The position numbers and the translations under genes are program-made. Below are positions 1 to 6,528 of a DNA stretch of 9,841 nucleotides, piece after piece (positions within the stretch are counted from its first letter, which is position 1; each line of letters begins with the position of its first letter). The stretch comes from an uncultured Hyphomicrobiales bacterium (GTDB lineage: Bacteria > Pseudomonadota > Alphaproteobacteria > Rhizobiales > Aestuariivirgaceae), in assembly GCA_903930095.1 (NCBI GenBank), contig CAIYXE010000294.1, positions 1-9,841 on the forward strand, read 5' to 3'. Under the pieces are notes generated by a model. It was not told where the DNA came from and searched no databases. It saw only the letters and a program-made list of their open reading frames with translations.

Positions 1-770
1 ACTTCAGCGGCGAGAGAGACGTTGCAATCGAGCACATCTTCATGACCTGGGAGGATGTCGATCTGTCGTCCTTGCCTGCAGTGGACGCCTACGCACGCGA
101 GCGGGGCCGCACACTCATGATTTCGGTTGAGCCTTGGTCGTGGGCTGCCAACTGGCATTACAACTCAGAGCAATTGCTGGAGGACATACAGGCCGGAGCA
201 TATGACACAAACATCGCGACTGTCTGCTCGGCCATTGCAGACTTGAAAAGCCCCATCAACATTCGCTGGGCGCATGAGATGGAAGACTTTGGCGGGAAGT
301 TCCTATGGGCTATCTGGTCGCCAGAGGATTACATCTCCGCGTATCGGCGCTTTGTCACCGAATGCCGCAAGCAACTCCCGAATGCGAGTTATGTCTGGTC
401 ACCGAAGGGCGACCCGACACTCGTGAAATACTATCCGGGCGATGACTATGTCGATCTTATTGGATTGTCGGTTTTCGGTTATCAGGCTTATGACAAGAAG
501 AACTTTGGCGGTGATCGGACCTTTGAGGAAGCACTCGCACCTGGCTACCGGCTGGTCAGCGGCTTCGGCAAGCCAGTCATCGTGGCGGAACTGGGTTACG
601 AGGGCGACGAGGAGTATGTCAGCAACTGGGCAGAATCAGTGGCGGCGCCACACCCTGAGTTCCCGAGACTGACAGCCATCGTCTATTACAATGACAAGGA
701 AGTCTTTGCTTGGCCGGAGAACTTTGGCCGTCCGAACTGGCGCATTGGCAACGCGAAAATCACAAATTGA
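1..770 (+). CDS. GH26-like glycoside hydrolase (beta-mannanase type), 5' end missing
   Basis: The reading frame is open from base 3 at the window edge to a TGA at 768-770, giving 256 codons, so the start lies upstream. The in-frame ATG at 42 is internal. Numbering from that ATG, an EPWSW segment is at residues 30-34. The motif RWAHEM is at 75-80, with Glu79 after His78, matching the acid/base region of clan GH-A family 26 enzymes. VAELG at 181-185 places Glu183 as the likely nucleophile, about 104 residues later, which fits a TIM-barrel hydrolase. Further support comes from the aromatic-rich FLWAIWSPEDY and YVWSPKGD stretches. GH26 enzymes usually cleave beta-mannan and sometimes mixed-linkage glucan or xylan; the substrate cannot be told here. 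Bacterial relatives often sit in polysaccharide synthesis clusters, but no such neighbour is visible. Codon use is less GC-biased than in the downstream operon. A hairpin about 205 nt downstream may end its transcript. Confidence 0.8.
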   Translation, partial: FSGERDVAIEHIFMTWEDVDLSSLPAVDAYARERGRTLMISVEPWSWAANWHYNSEQLLEDIQAGAYDTNIATVCSAIADLKSPINIRWAHEMEDFGGKFLWAIWSPEDYISAYRRFVTECRKQLPNASYVWSPKGDPTLVKYYPGDDYVDLIGLSVFGYQAYDKKNFGGDRTFEEALAPGYRLVSGFGKPVIVAELGYEGDEEYVSNWAESVAAPHPEFPRLTAIVYYNDKEVFAWPENFGRPNWRIGNAKITN

Positions 771-1222
771 GGATGTTGCTCAGGAAAACTTACCATACCA
801 GGAGCATGGCCCGATTATGCCATTGCATCAGGTGTGAAGCGATAGGCTGCGTATCTGAGATATGTCCTCCAGTTTCCTTGCCGTGGGTTCCACCCCTGCC
901 GAAGGCGAGAGCAGACATGCAGACCAGCAAGATTGCTGAGGTTTTCTGAGCCCCTGATCTGACTTGAGGTCTTGCGACCGCGTTTTCTCCGGGGAAGCGC
1001 GGTCGTTTCTGCCAATGCCATCTGTGACCAGAAGGAAATTCGAGGCTCATCGGGGCTGTGGGTGAGGCAGCGACGACAAACGGGCGGAGCGTTCGAACAC
1101 CGCAGATCAGACCCTACCGGACCAGCACAAGACCCACCGCCTCAATGGCGGTTCCCTTGGCCGCCCCCAAGGCAGCCAGCAGGACGCAATGGCACGGATC
1201 CGCGCACAGATTCATGTCAGAG
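771..1222 (+). other. Gene-free region with possible small RNA and hairpins
   Basis: No convincing protein gene is seen on either strand; open frames here are short and lack good ribosome sites. A weak promoter-like pair, TTGAGG at 767-772 and TACCAT at 791-796 (18-nt spacing), lies about 180 nt before a terminator-like hairpin at 975-1005. The stretch between is rich in small inverted repeats: a GTGG/CCAC hairpin near 881-892 and a long-range ATCAGG (827-832) with CCTGAT (953-958). It could encode an unrecognised small RNA of roughly 200 nt or simply be a long 3' UTR. A ten-codon ORF, MQTSKIAEVF, is at 917-949 with only a weak purine tract ahead. Two tandem hairpins follow: ACCGCC/GGCGGT at 1136-1152 and CCTTGG/CCAAGG at 1155-1172. 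None of these matches an RNA family I recognise. Confidence 0.3.
975..1010 (+). terminator. Rho-independent terminator-like hairpin
   Basis: A perfect 8-bp stem, CGACCGCG (975-982) with CGCGGTCG (998-1005), can be extended inward through wobble and A-T pairs to a short loop at 988-992. It is followed by TTTCT. The T-rich side is only on the + strand, so it would stop + strand transcription coming from the glycoside hydrolase gene or from a separate small RNA. It insulates the amide operon from upstream reading. Confidence 0.55.
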
Positions 1223-1243
1223 ACTGCCTGTGTTTGCGGCAGT
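1223..1243. promoter_or_regulatory. Palindromic operator-like site (TGC-N11-GCA)
   Basis: ACTGCC (1223-1228) and GGCAGT (1238-1243) are perfect inverted arms around a 9-nt centre. The inner TGC (1225-1227) and GCA (1239-1241) are exactly 11 nt apart, the half-site spacing of NtrC sites. TGTCAG is also repeated directly at 1215-1220 and 1243-1248. The centre is about 59 nt before the predicted transcription start and just upstream of the -35 box, a normal place for an activator. NtrC control would suit a nitrogen-scavenging operon, but the inner bases do not match NtrC well and there is no sigma54 promoter. Another regulator is equally possible. Confidence 0.35.
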
Positions 1244-1255
1244 GTCAGTGATTTC

Positions 1256-1285
1256 TTGACAAGCCGGAGGTTTCGGAATTCTAAT
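1256..1285 (+). promoter_or_regulatory. Sigma70-type promoter of the amide operon
   Basis: TTGACA at 1256-1261 matches the -35 consensus fully. TCTAAT at 1280-1285 matches the -10 box at five of six positions, with an 18-nt spacer. Transcription would start around 1291-1293, leaving a leader of roughly 108 nt before the amiC ATG at 1400. This is the best promoter match found by eye in the window, and it points at the only long operon. Confidence 0.6.
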
Positions 1286-1290
1286 GGCGT

Positions 1291-1373
1291 GGAGCGAGGG
1301 CAATGGCGCCCGCTTTATCGCGATCCTCACATTTGTAAAATCTGGCAACGGCGCCTTCGGTGAAGACCGGCGG
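1291..1373 (+). promoter_or_regulatory. Leader RNA with tandem hexaloop hairpins, candidate ANTAR (AmiR) target
   Basis: Two near-identical 12-mers, GGCAATGGCGCC (1299-1310) and GGCAACGGCGCC (1344-1355), lie in the predicted 5' leader. The first folds as GGGC (1298-1301), six-base loop AATGGC (1302-1307), GCCC (1308-1311); the stem extends past a two-base bulge to about 1291-1316. The second folds as GGC (1344-1346), loop AACGGC (1347-1352), GCC (1353-1355), a short 3-bp stem. Both loops carry A at position 1 and G at position 4, the known hallmark of paired hairpins bound by ANTAR-domain proteins. A third hairpin, CGGT-GAAG-ACCG (1358-1369, extendable to 1354-1373), overlaps the 3' arm of the second, so the two folds exclude each other. 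No clear U-tract follows, so termination may be weak, Rho-dependent, or replaced by translational control. The AmiR-like protein encoded by this same operon is the obvious ligand. Confidence 0.5.
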
Positions 1374-1399
1374 GGCTGTGCGCGAGTTTGGGAGAATCC

Positions 1400-2560
1400 A
1401 TGGCGGCGAAGTGCTATCGCATTGGCGTGTTGTTGTCCGATACCGGTCCATATGGCACCGTATCCCGGTCAATGCGCAATGGGGCGATGCTTGCCTTCGA
1501 GGAGATCCGTCAGTCGGGCGGACTGGATATCAGCCTTGAGCCGGTATCCGCCGATCCCGCCGGGGAACCGGCCCGCTATCCTGAACTGAGTGCTGCCCTT
1601 CTCGGCCACGGCATCCGGCATGTCGTTGGCTGCTATACATCCTCCAGCCGGAAGGATGTGATCCCGCATTTCGAGAAGCACGACGCGCTGCTCTGGTACC
1701 CTTCCCACTACGAAGGTTTCGAGAGTTCGAATAACGTCATCTACAGCGGCGCCGCGCCAAACCAGCATATCATTCCGCTCATCGAGTATCTGCTGAACAA
1801 CGTTGGCAAGCGTGCCTATTGCGTGGGTTCGAACTACATCTGGGCATGGGAGAACAACCGGATTCTCCGCGAGGGGCTCACCTCCTCCGGAGGCACGGTC
1901 CTGGGAGAGCGTTACCTGGCGGTTGGCGAAACGGATCACCAGAAGGTAATCCGCGCCATTCTGGAGGCACGCCCCGATTTCGTCTTCAACACGCTCATCG
2001 GAACGAGCGCCTATACTTTTTTCCGCGATCTGCGGGCTGCTTGCAAGGATATCGGCCTCGATCAGTCCAGCGCCATCCCCATCGCCAGTTGCAGCCTGTC
2101 GGAACCGGAACTCCTCGAGATCGGCCCGGATGCTATGGATGGGCACCTCAGCTCAAGCGTCTACTTCTCGCGGATCGCGAGCCGGGCGAACCAGCAATTC
2201 GTGGCGGCTTACCGGAAGATGTTTCCGGGTGGCCCCAGCGTCTCGGCGGATGCCGAGGCAGCCTACATCGCCGTCCGGCTGCTCGCCGCCGCCATCGCCC
2301 AGGCGGGCACGGATGACGTGAATGCCGTGCGCCAGGCCGTGGCGCTGCAGCGCCTCGAGGCGCCGCAGGGCTCTGTCCACATCGACGGGCAGACCAACCA
2401 CGCTTATTTGACGCCACGCATCGGACGATCCAACGCGGCAGGCGAGTTCGACGTTGTCTACGCCGCAAGCCAGCCGGTGCGGCCTGATCCCTATCTCGTG
2501 CAGACCACGCCGCGTTATGCGGCGGCACCGCAGCAGGCAAAGCTGAGGCTTGTGCAATGA
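1400..2560 (+). CDS. amiC: AmiC-like amide-binding sensor, negative regulator of AmiR
   Basis: Start chosen at ATG 1400 because GGGAG at 1390-1394 sits five nt before it; an in-frame TTG at 1388 would lie before that site. The 386-aa product matches Pseudomonas AmiC in length (about 385) and throughout its sequence. It has a Peripla_BP-type fold but no signal peptide, so it is cytoplasmic. Recognisable blocks are GCYTSSSRK (77-85), YPSHYEGFE (100-108), GAAPNQ (117-122), GSNYIWAWE (143-151), APQG (321-324) and RPDPY (361-365). The Tyr/Ser of the first block, the Tyr-Pro-Ser of the second and Tyr146 correspond to residues lining the AmiC amide pocket, as I recall them. In Pseudomonas, AmiC holds AmiR inactive until an inducing amide binds. 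The stop codon overlaps the amiR start (ATGA), indicating translational coupling and balanced amounts. It is also a paralogue of the substrate-binding protein two genes on. Confidence 0.88.
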   Translation: MAAKCYRIGVLLSDTGPYGTVSRSMRNGAMLAFEEIRQSGGLDISLEPVSADPAGEPARYPELSAALLGHGIRHVVGCYTSSSRKDVIPHFEKHDALLWYPSHYEGFESSNNVIYSGAAPNQHIIPLIEYLLNNVGKRAYCVGSNYIWAWENNRILREGLTSSGGTVLGERYLAVGETDHQKVIRAILEARPDFVFNTLIGTSAYTFFRDLRAACKDIGLDQSSAIPIASCSLSEPELLEIGPDAMDGHLSSSVYFSRIASRANQQFVAAYRKMFPGGPSVSADAEAAYIAVRLLAAAIAQAGTDDVNAVRQAVALQRLEAPQGSVHIDGQTNHAYLTPRIGRSNAAGEFDVVYAASQPVRPDPYLVQTTPRYAAAPQQAKLRLVQ

Positions 2561-3222
2561 CCGAGCCCCGCATCATCCAGAATTTCCTCGGCTACCGCGC
2601 CTTCGTGGTGAGCGAGGCGCCGGCCTACATCACCCAGCTTGATACCAGCCTCGCAAAGCTCGGCCTCGGCGTCAGCTATCCGGCGGTCGAGGGCGGCACG
2701 GTCCGCCTCGGTGAGGAGGTGCTGGCCAGCGACCAGTCAGTGCTGTTCGTCGATGCCGATCTCAATCTCACCGTCGAGGGGCTGGGGCAAGAGCGCCTCC
2801 CCCGCATTCCAGTGATCGGGCTGATCGGTGTTGAAGCGCCGAGCCGTCTCAAGGCCATCATGCGGCTGGGGGCCACGGCCACGCTGCGCAAGCCCATCTA
2901 TGGTGGTTCCGTCTATTCCACGCTGTTCGTCGGCATCAACGCCTTCCGGCAGCGCCGCACCATGGCCCTCTACATCGAGGAGCATGAGCGCCGCCGGTCA
3001 GGCCGCCGCCACCTGATGAAGGCGATCGTCGCCGTCATGAAGGCAGCCGACTGCGACGAGGACGCAGCCTATGACCGGCTGCGCAGAGAAAGCATGCGCC
3101 AGCGCCTCAGCGTCGAGGACTACTGCGAAAAATTCATGCGCGCGCTCCCTGGCGCACATGAGCAGGTGGTGCAGGCTCAGGGAACGACCAGTCCTGAAAA
3201 AACCAAACACGGAGGAAAGTGA
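2557..3222 (+). CDS. amiR: AmiR-like ANTAR-domain transcription antiterminator
   Basis: This 221-aa protein has an N-terminal receiver-like domain (about 10-130) and a C-terminal ANTAR RNA-binding domain (about 140-198). The first domain keeps the Lys-Pro of receivers (RKPI, 111-114) but shows no clear phosphoacceptor context, as in the pseudo-receiver of Pseudomonas AmiR. The ANTAR part has the expected three helices: a basic linker (ERRRSGRRH), then LMKAIVAVMKAADCDEDAAY, then RLRRESMRQRLSVEDYCEKF, with the usual Ala-Tyr, Leu-Arg and Met positions. AmiR is released from AmiC by amide and then prevents termination by binding RNA hairpins in the leader of its target operon. The start overlaps the amiC stop by four bases. 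A tail after residue 198 is polar and probably disordered. Its likely target is the tandem hexaloop leader upstream of amiC, which would make the operon autoregulated. Confidence 0.88.
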   Translation: MTEPRIIQNFLGYRAFVVSEAPAYITQLDTSLAKLGLGVSYPAVEGGTVRLGEEVLASDQSVLFVDADLNLTVEGLGQERLPRIPVIGLIGVEAPSRLKAIMRLGATATLRKPIYGGSVYSTLFVGINAFRQRRTMALYIEEHERRRSGRRHLMKAIVAVMKAADCDEDAAYDRLRRESMRQRLSVEDYCEKFMRALPGAHEQVVQAQGTTSPEKTKHGGK

Positions 3223-3226
3223 CGAC

Positions 3227-4465
3227 ATGGCAAGAATGCTTCAGAACCTGATCCGCGCGGCGGCCTTTGCCGGCGCCGCGGCGGCCGCTACGGCGGCGCT
3301 AGCGGCCGATCCGATCAAGATCGGCGTACTCGAGGACCAGTCCGGCGACTTCGCCGCCGCGACCATCGGCAAGGTGCACGCGATCGAACTCGCGGCCGAG
3401 GAAATCAACAACGCCGGCGGCATTGCCGGACGTCCGATCGAACTCGTGGTCTATGACACGCAGTCCGACAATAACCGCTACCAGGAGTTCATGCGCCGCG
3501 TGCTCCAGAAGGACAAGGTAGACGTCGTCTTCGCCGGCTTCTCGTCGGCCTCGCGCGAGGCCTACCGCCCGATCGTCAACCAGTTCGACGGTCTGGCCTT
3601 CTACAACAACCAGTATGAAGGCGGCGTGTGCGACGCCAACATGATCGTGACGGGTGCGGTGCCGGAGCAGCAGTTCTCCACCCTCATCCCCTGGATGATG
3701 GAGAAGTACGGCAAGAACGTCTACACGATCGCCGCGGACTACAACTTCGGCCAGATCTCGGCCGAATGGGTGCGCAACATCGTGAAGGAGAACGGCGGCA
3801 CCATGGTGGGTGAAGAGTTCATCCCGCTCGGCGTCTCGCAGTTCTCGCAGACCATCCAGAACATCCAGACGGCCAAGCCCTCCTTCGTGGTGACGCTGCT
3901 GGTGGGTGCGGCACAGGCCTCCTACTATGAGCAGGCTGCCTCCGCCAATGTGGGCCTGCCGATGGCCTCCTCGGTGAACGTGGGCCAGGGCTATGAGCAC
4001 AAGCGCTTCAAGCCGCCGAGCCTCGCCGACATGTATGTGACCACGAACTACATCGAGGAAGTCGACACCCCCGAGGGCAAGGCGTTCCTCGCCAAGTTCA
4101 AGGCCAAGTTCCCGGATGAGCCCTATGTGAACCAGGAAGCGGCGAACTCCTACATCGCCATGAACCTGTACAAGCAGCTGGTCGAGCGCGCCAATGGCTC
4201 CACCAACCGCGCCGACCTGCTCAAGGTTCTGGGCCAGGGCGACGTCTGCTTCGACGGCCCCTCGGGCAAGGTCTGCCTTGATCCGAAGAGCCAGCACATG
4301 TCGCACACGATCTTCCTCGCCCGCGTGACCGCGGACCACCAGATCGAGTTCCCGAAGGTGTGGACGGACATCAAGCCCTACTGGCTGGGTGATGCCGGCT
4401 GCGACCTGACAAAGAACGATCCGAGCGAGCAGTACACGCCCTCGAATCCCCCGCCGAAGCCCTGA
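3227..4465 (+). CDS. Periplasmic amide/urea-type ABC substrate-binding protein (UrtA/FmdD-like)
   Basis: Start chosen at ATG 3227, four nt after the amiR stop and 11 nt after GGAGG (3211-3215). Longer in-frame extension would run inside amiR and lacks a signal peptide. The 412-aa product starts with a basic n-region and Ala-rich core, with cleavage likely after ALA at 24-26; no lipobox Cys is present, so it should be soluble in the periplasm. The mature part is a type I periplasmic binding protein of the UrtA/AmiC group: DPIKIGVLEDQSG (28-40), NNAGGIAGRPIELVVYD (61-77), FYNNQYEGG (125-133), AADYNFG (169-175). It likely binds short-chain amides or urea; specificity cannot be fixed from sequence. 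Four cysteines (135, 341, 350, 392) remain after processing and could form disulfides. The C-terminus ends in a Pro-rich tail. Strong ribosome site and following hairpins suggest it is made in excess over the permeases. Confidence 0.85.
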   Translation: MARMLQNLIRAAAFAGAAAAATAALAADPIKIGVLEDQSGDFAAATIGKVHAIELAAEEINNAGGIAGRPIELVVYDTQSDNNRYQEFMRRVLQKDKVDVVFAGFSSASREAYRPIVNQFDGLAFYNNQYEGGVCDANMIVTGAVPEQQFSTLIPWMMEKYGKNVYTIAADYNFGQISAEWVRNIVKENGGTMVGEEFIPLGVSQFSQTIQNIQTAKPSFVVTLLVGAAQASYYEQAASANVGLPMASSVNVGQGYEHKRFKPPSLADMYVTTNYIEEVDTPEGKAFLAKFKAKFPDEPYVNQEAANSYIAMNLYKQLVERANGSTNRADLLKVLGQGDVCFDGPSGKVCLDPKSQHMSHTIFLARVTADHQIEFPKVWTDIKPYWLGDAGCDLTKNDPSEQYTPSNPPPKP

Positions 4466-4486
4466 TCGGCGTTTGACACCGGGAGC

Positions 4487-4504
4487 GGGCGGCACGTGCC
4501 GCCC
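4487..4504. terminator. Perfect 18-bp GC palindrome, partial terminator or mRNA stabiliser
   Basis: GGGCGGCAC (4487-4495) is followed directly by its reverse complement GTGCCGCCC (4496-4504). In RNA it forms a very stable hairpin, with loop bases taken from the centre. CCTCTCTT follows on the + strand, a pyrimidine-rich but not T-only tail, so termination would be partial. It starts 21 nt after the binding-protein stop codon. Confidence 0.5.
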
Positions 4505-4516
4505 CTCTCTTCCGGC

Positions 4517-4540
4517 TGGGCCGGCCTTCGGGCGGGCCCA
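4517..4540 (+). terminator. UUCG-capped hairpin
   Basis: TGGGCCGGCC (4517-4526), loop TTCG (4527-4530), GGCGGGCCCA (4531-4540) pair along ten positions with one internal G-G mismatch. The C(UUCG)G tetraloop is exceptionally stable. No T-tract follows, so it is more likely a processing or stabilising element working with the palindrome just upstream than a full terminator. Confidence 0.45.
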
Positions 4541-4599
4541 CGCTCAATAATCAAGGCCCCGGCACAAGGGGCAAGGCCGCGCAGCGGGGGAAACGGCGG

Positions 4600-5472
4600 A
4601 TGGAATTGCTGAGTTTCGTGTTCGCATCGCTCTACCAGTTCGGGGATGCCTTTGCCTTCCTCGTGCTGGCAGCCTGCGGGCTGGCGGTGATCTTCGGCAT
4701 GATGGGAGTAATCAACCTCGCCCATGGCGAATTCATCATGTGCGGCGCCTATGTCACGGTCTTCGCCGTGCGGGCGGGCGTTCCGCTTCCGCTGGCCATC
4801 CTCTGCGGCAGCCTTTTCGCCGGCGTCGTCGGCATTATCCTTGAGCGCCTCGTGGTGCAGAAGCTCTACACCCGCCCGCTCGATTCGATCCTCGCCACCT
4901 GGGGCGTCAGCCTCATCGCCTCGCAAGGCACCCTCATCCTCTTCGGGCCCACCATGCAGGGTGTGGGAACGCCGCTTGGCAGCTTCAGCGTCGGCGGACT
5001 GTCCTATTCCTATTACCGTTTGGTGCTGATCGCCGCCGCCATTCTCGTGCTGGTGCTGCTCTACCTCGTCTTCAACAAGACGCGCTTCGGCGTGCTCGCC
5101 CGCGCGACAATCCAGGTGCCGAACATGGCGAATGCGCTCGGCGTCGACACGCGCCGCGTCTATGCCCTCACCTTCGGCATCGGCGCGGCCCTCGCTGGCC
5201 TCACCGGCGGGCTCTATGCGCCGACCATGACGCTGGTGCCCACCATGGGCTCCACCTTCATCATGGAAGCCTTTGTCACCGTCGTCGTCGGCGGGGCAGA
5301 CGTCTTCCTCGGCACCGCACCGGCGGCTGCACTGCTTGCCGTCATCAAGGCGGGGCTCACCTCCTGGCAGGGCCAGCTCTTCGGGCAGATTGGCTTGCTC
5401 ATCGCCGTTATCATCGTCATCCGGCTGCTGCCAAAGGGCATCACCGGTTTCATCCTGAAGGACAGAACCTGA
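4600..5472 (+). CDS. LivH/UrtB-type ABC importer permease
   Basis: The 290-aa product is a polytopic inner-membrane protein of the branched-chain amino acid/urea/amide permease family, with about eight hydrophobic segments. Family signatures are GVINLAHGE (36-44) and the cytoplasmic coupling region around ARATIQVPNMANALGVDTRR (167-186), followed by a Gly-rich helix (AGLTGGL, 199-205), which contacts the ATPases. It should pair with the next permease to form the translocation channel. Its length is that of LivH and of the amide-type permease, not of the longer UrtB proteins that carry an N-terminal extension, so an amide-porter label (FmdE-like) suits better than UrtB. Start ATG 4600 is preceded by GGGGG at 4586-4590. 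It follows the hairpin-bearing spacer and ends two nt before the next start. Confidence 0.85.
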   Translation: MELLSFVFASLYQFGDAFAFLVLAACGLAVIFGMMGVINLAHGEFIMCGAYVTVFAVRAGVPLPLAILCGSLFAGVVGIILERLVVQKLYTRPLDSILATWGVSLIASQGTLILFGPTMQGVGTPLGSFSVGGLSYSYYRLVLIAAAILVLVLLYLVFNKTRFGVLARATIQVPNMANALGVDTRRVYALTFGIGAALAGLTGGLYAPTMTLVPTMGSTFIMEAFVTVVVGGADVFLGTAPAAALLAVIKAGLTSWQGQLFGQIGLLIAVIIVIRLLPKGITGFILKDRT

Positions 5473-5474
5473 GA

Positions 5475-6524
5475 ATGGCACTCGCGCGCATCTTCAAGCA
5501 CCTCGAGGGCCCACAGACGATGGGCCGCGGCAAACTCTTCTGGGGCGGTTTCCTCGTCGTCATTCTGGCGGCAGTGATCTATCCGCTCACCAGCGACGGC
5601 TACACTGTCGGCAACAGCGTCTACTTCATGACCTGGACCTTCATGGCTCTGGGCCTCAGCCTCATCTGGGGCTATGGCGGCTCGCTCTCCTTCGGGCAGA
5701 CGGCCTTCTTCGGTGTCGCGGGTTACAGCTACGGCATCCTCACCATCAATTTCGGCGCGGCCTATGGCCTCGGTCTCGCCGCGGTGGTGGTCGCCGTGCT
5801 CATTGCCGCGGTCTTCGCGGCGGTGCTGGGCTACTTCCTGTTCTTCGGCCGCATCAGCGGCGTCTTCCTTGGCATCGTCACGCTGTCAGTCACGCTGGCG
5901 CTGGAGCGCTTCATGGCGCAGACGGCAGGTCCCGAATGGGCGGTGGGAAGTGCGAGGCTCAACGGCTTTAACGGGATGAGCGGCATGCCCGGCCTCACCA
6001 TCCCGTGGTTCGGCGGCGATATCGAGCTCTATCCGGATGTCGCCCTCTATTATGTGGTGTTGGGGCTCGTGATCCTCGTCTATCTGGGCCTCCGCATCCT
6101 GGTGAATTCGCGCTTCGGCAATGTGCTGGTGGCACTGCGCGAAAACCCCGAACGCGCGGAAATGCTGGGTTACGACATCCGCAAATACCAGCTTGCCGCC
6201 TTCATCATCGGCTCATCGCTCGCAGGGCTTAGCGGCGTTCTCTACACCAGCTGGGGCCAGTACATCACGCCCTCGACAATGGGCATCACGGCGGCGGCAC
6301 TGCCCATCATCTGGGTTGCCGTCGGCGGCCGGGCAGATCTCACGGCAACACTGATCGGCACGCTGCTGGTGCTGTCGGTGTTCCAGGCTCTCACCATCTA
6401 TGGCAGCCAGTATGCGCTGGTGGTCATGGGGCTTCTGCTGGTCATTACCGTTCTCGTTGCGCCACGCGGCCTCATCGGCACACTGGGTGCATGGCTCGGT
6501 TCCTTTGGGCGGAAGGGGGACTAG
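5475..6524 (+). CDS. LivM/UrtC-type ABC importer permease
   Basis: The 349-aa product is the second membrane subunit. The family signature GYGGSLSFGQTAFFG (66-80) is intact, and the ATPase-coupling loop is around LRENPERAEMLGYD (221-234), followed by the Gly/Ala-rich helix AGLSGVLY (250-257). Hydrophobic segments lie near 22-36, 48-65, 76-92, 98-124, 128-145, 188-210, 240-258, 273-285 and 292-330. The chosen ATG at 5475 is two nt after the previous stop, with GAAGGA 12 nt ahead. An internal ATG at 5520 (Met16) with GAGGG upstream is an alternative and would drop a short polar N-terminus. LivM-like subunits heterodimerise with LivH-like subunits. Function in amide or urea uptake is inferred from neighbours. 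Confidence 0.85.
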   Translation: MALARIFKHLEGPQTMGRGKLFWGGFLVVILAAVIYPLTSDGYTVGNSVYFMTWTFMALGLSLIWGYGGSLSFGQTAFFGVAGYSYGILTINFGAAYGLGLAAVVVAVLIAAVFAAVLGYFLFFGRISGVFLGIVTLSVTLALERFMAQTAGPEWAVGSARLNGFNGMSGMPGLTIPWFGGDIELYPDVALYYVVLGLVILVYLGLRILVNSRFGNVLVALRENPERAEMLGYDIRKYQLAAFIIGSSLAGLSGVLYTSWGQYITPSTMGITAAALPIIWVAVGGRADLTATLIGTLLVLSVFQALTIYGSQYALVVMGLLLVITVLVAPRGLIGTLGAWLGSFGRKGD

Positions 6525-6528
6525 GCCC

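Larger units (their letters stand above)
4466..4599 (+). other. Intercistronic spacer with two GC-rich hairpins
   Basis: This 134-nt gap is the largest within the operon; the other junctions overlap or are at most 33 nt apart. It holds a perfect 18-bp palindrome and then a UUCG-capped hairpin, listed separately, and a GGGGG-rich ribosome site for the next gene at 4586-4590. No promoter stands out. Such structures after a binding-protein gene usually protect the upstream mRNA from 3' exonucleases or attenuate downstream transcription, so that the binding protein exceeds the membrane components. That role is inferred. Confidence 0.6.

Noticed and set aside
1136..1172. Two tandem hairpins, the second with a six-base loop, considered as an ANTAR target.
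   Set aside because: The loop is CCGCCC, lacking A at position 1 and G at position 4; the first loop has five bases, and both lie upstream of the operon promoter.
1190..1206. TGGCACGGATCCGCGCA resembles a sigma54 -24/-12 promoter.
   Set aside because: The GG and GC elements are 11 nt apart, not the required 10, and a clear sigma70-type promoter follows at 1256-1285.
3299..4495. Long 398-aa open frame on the minus strand opposite the binding-protein gene.
   Set aside because: It is a shadow of a high-GC coding strand: its composition is rich in His, Arg, Leu and Val as expected for such antisense frames, while the + frame has a signal peptide and family motifs.
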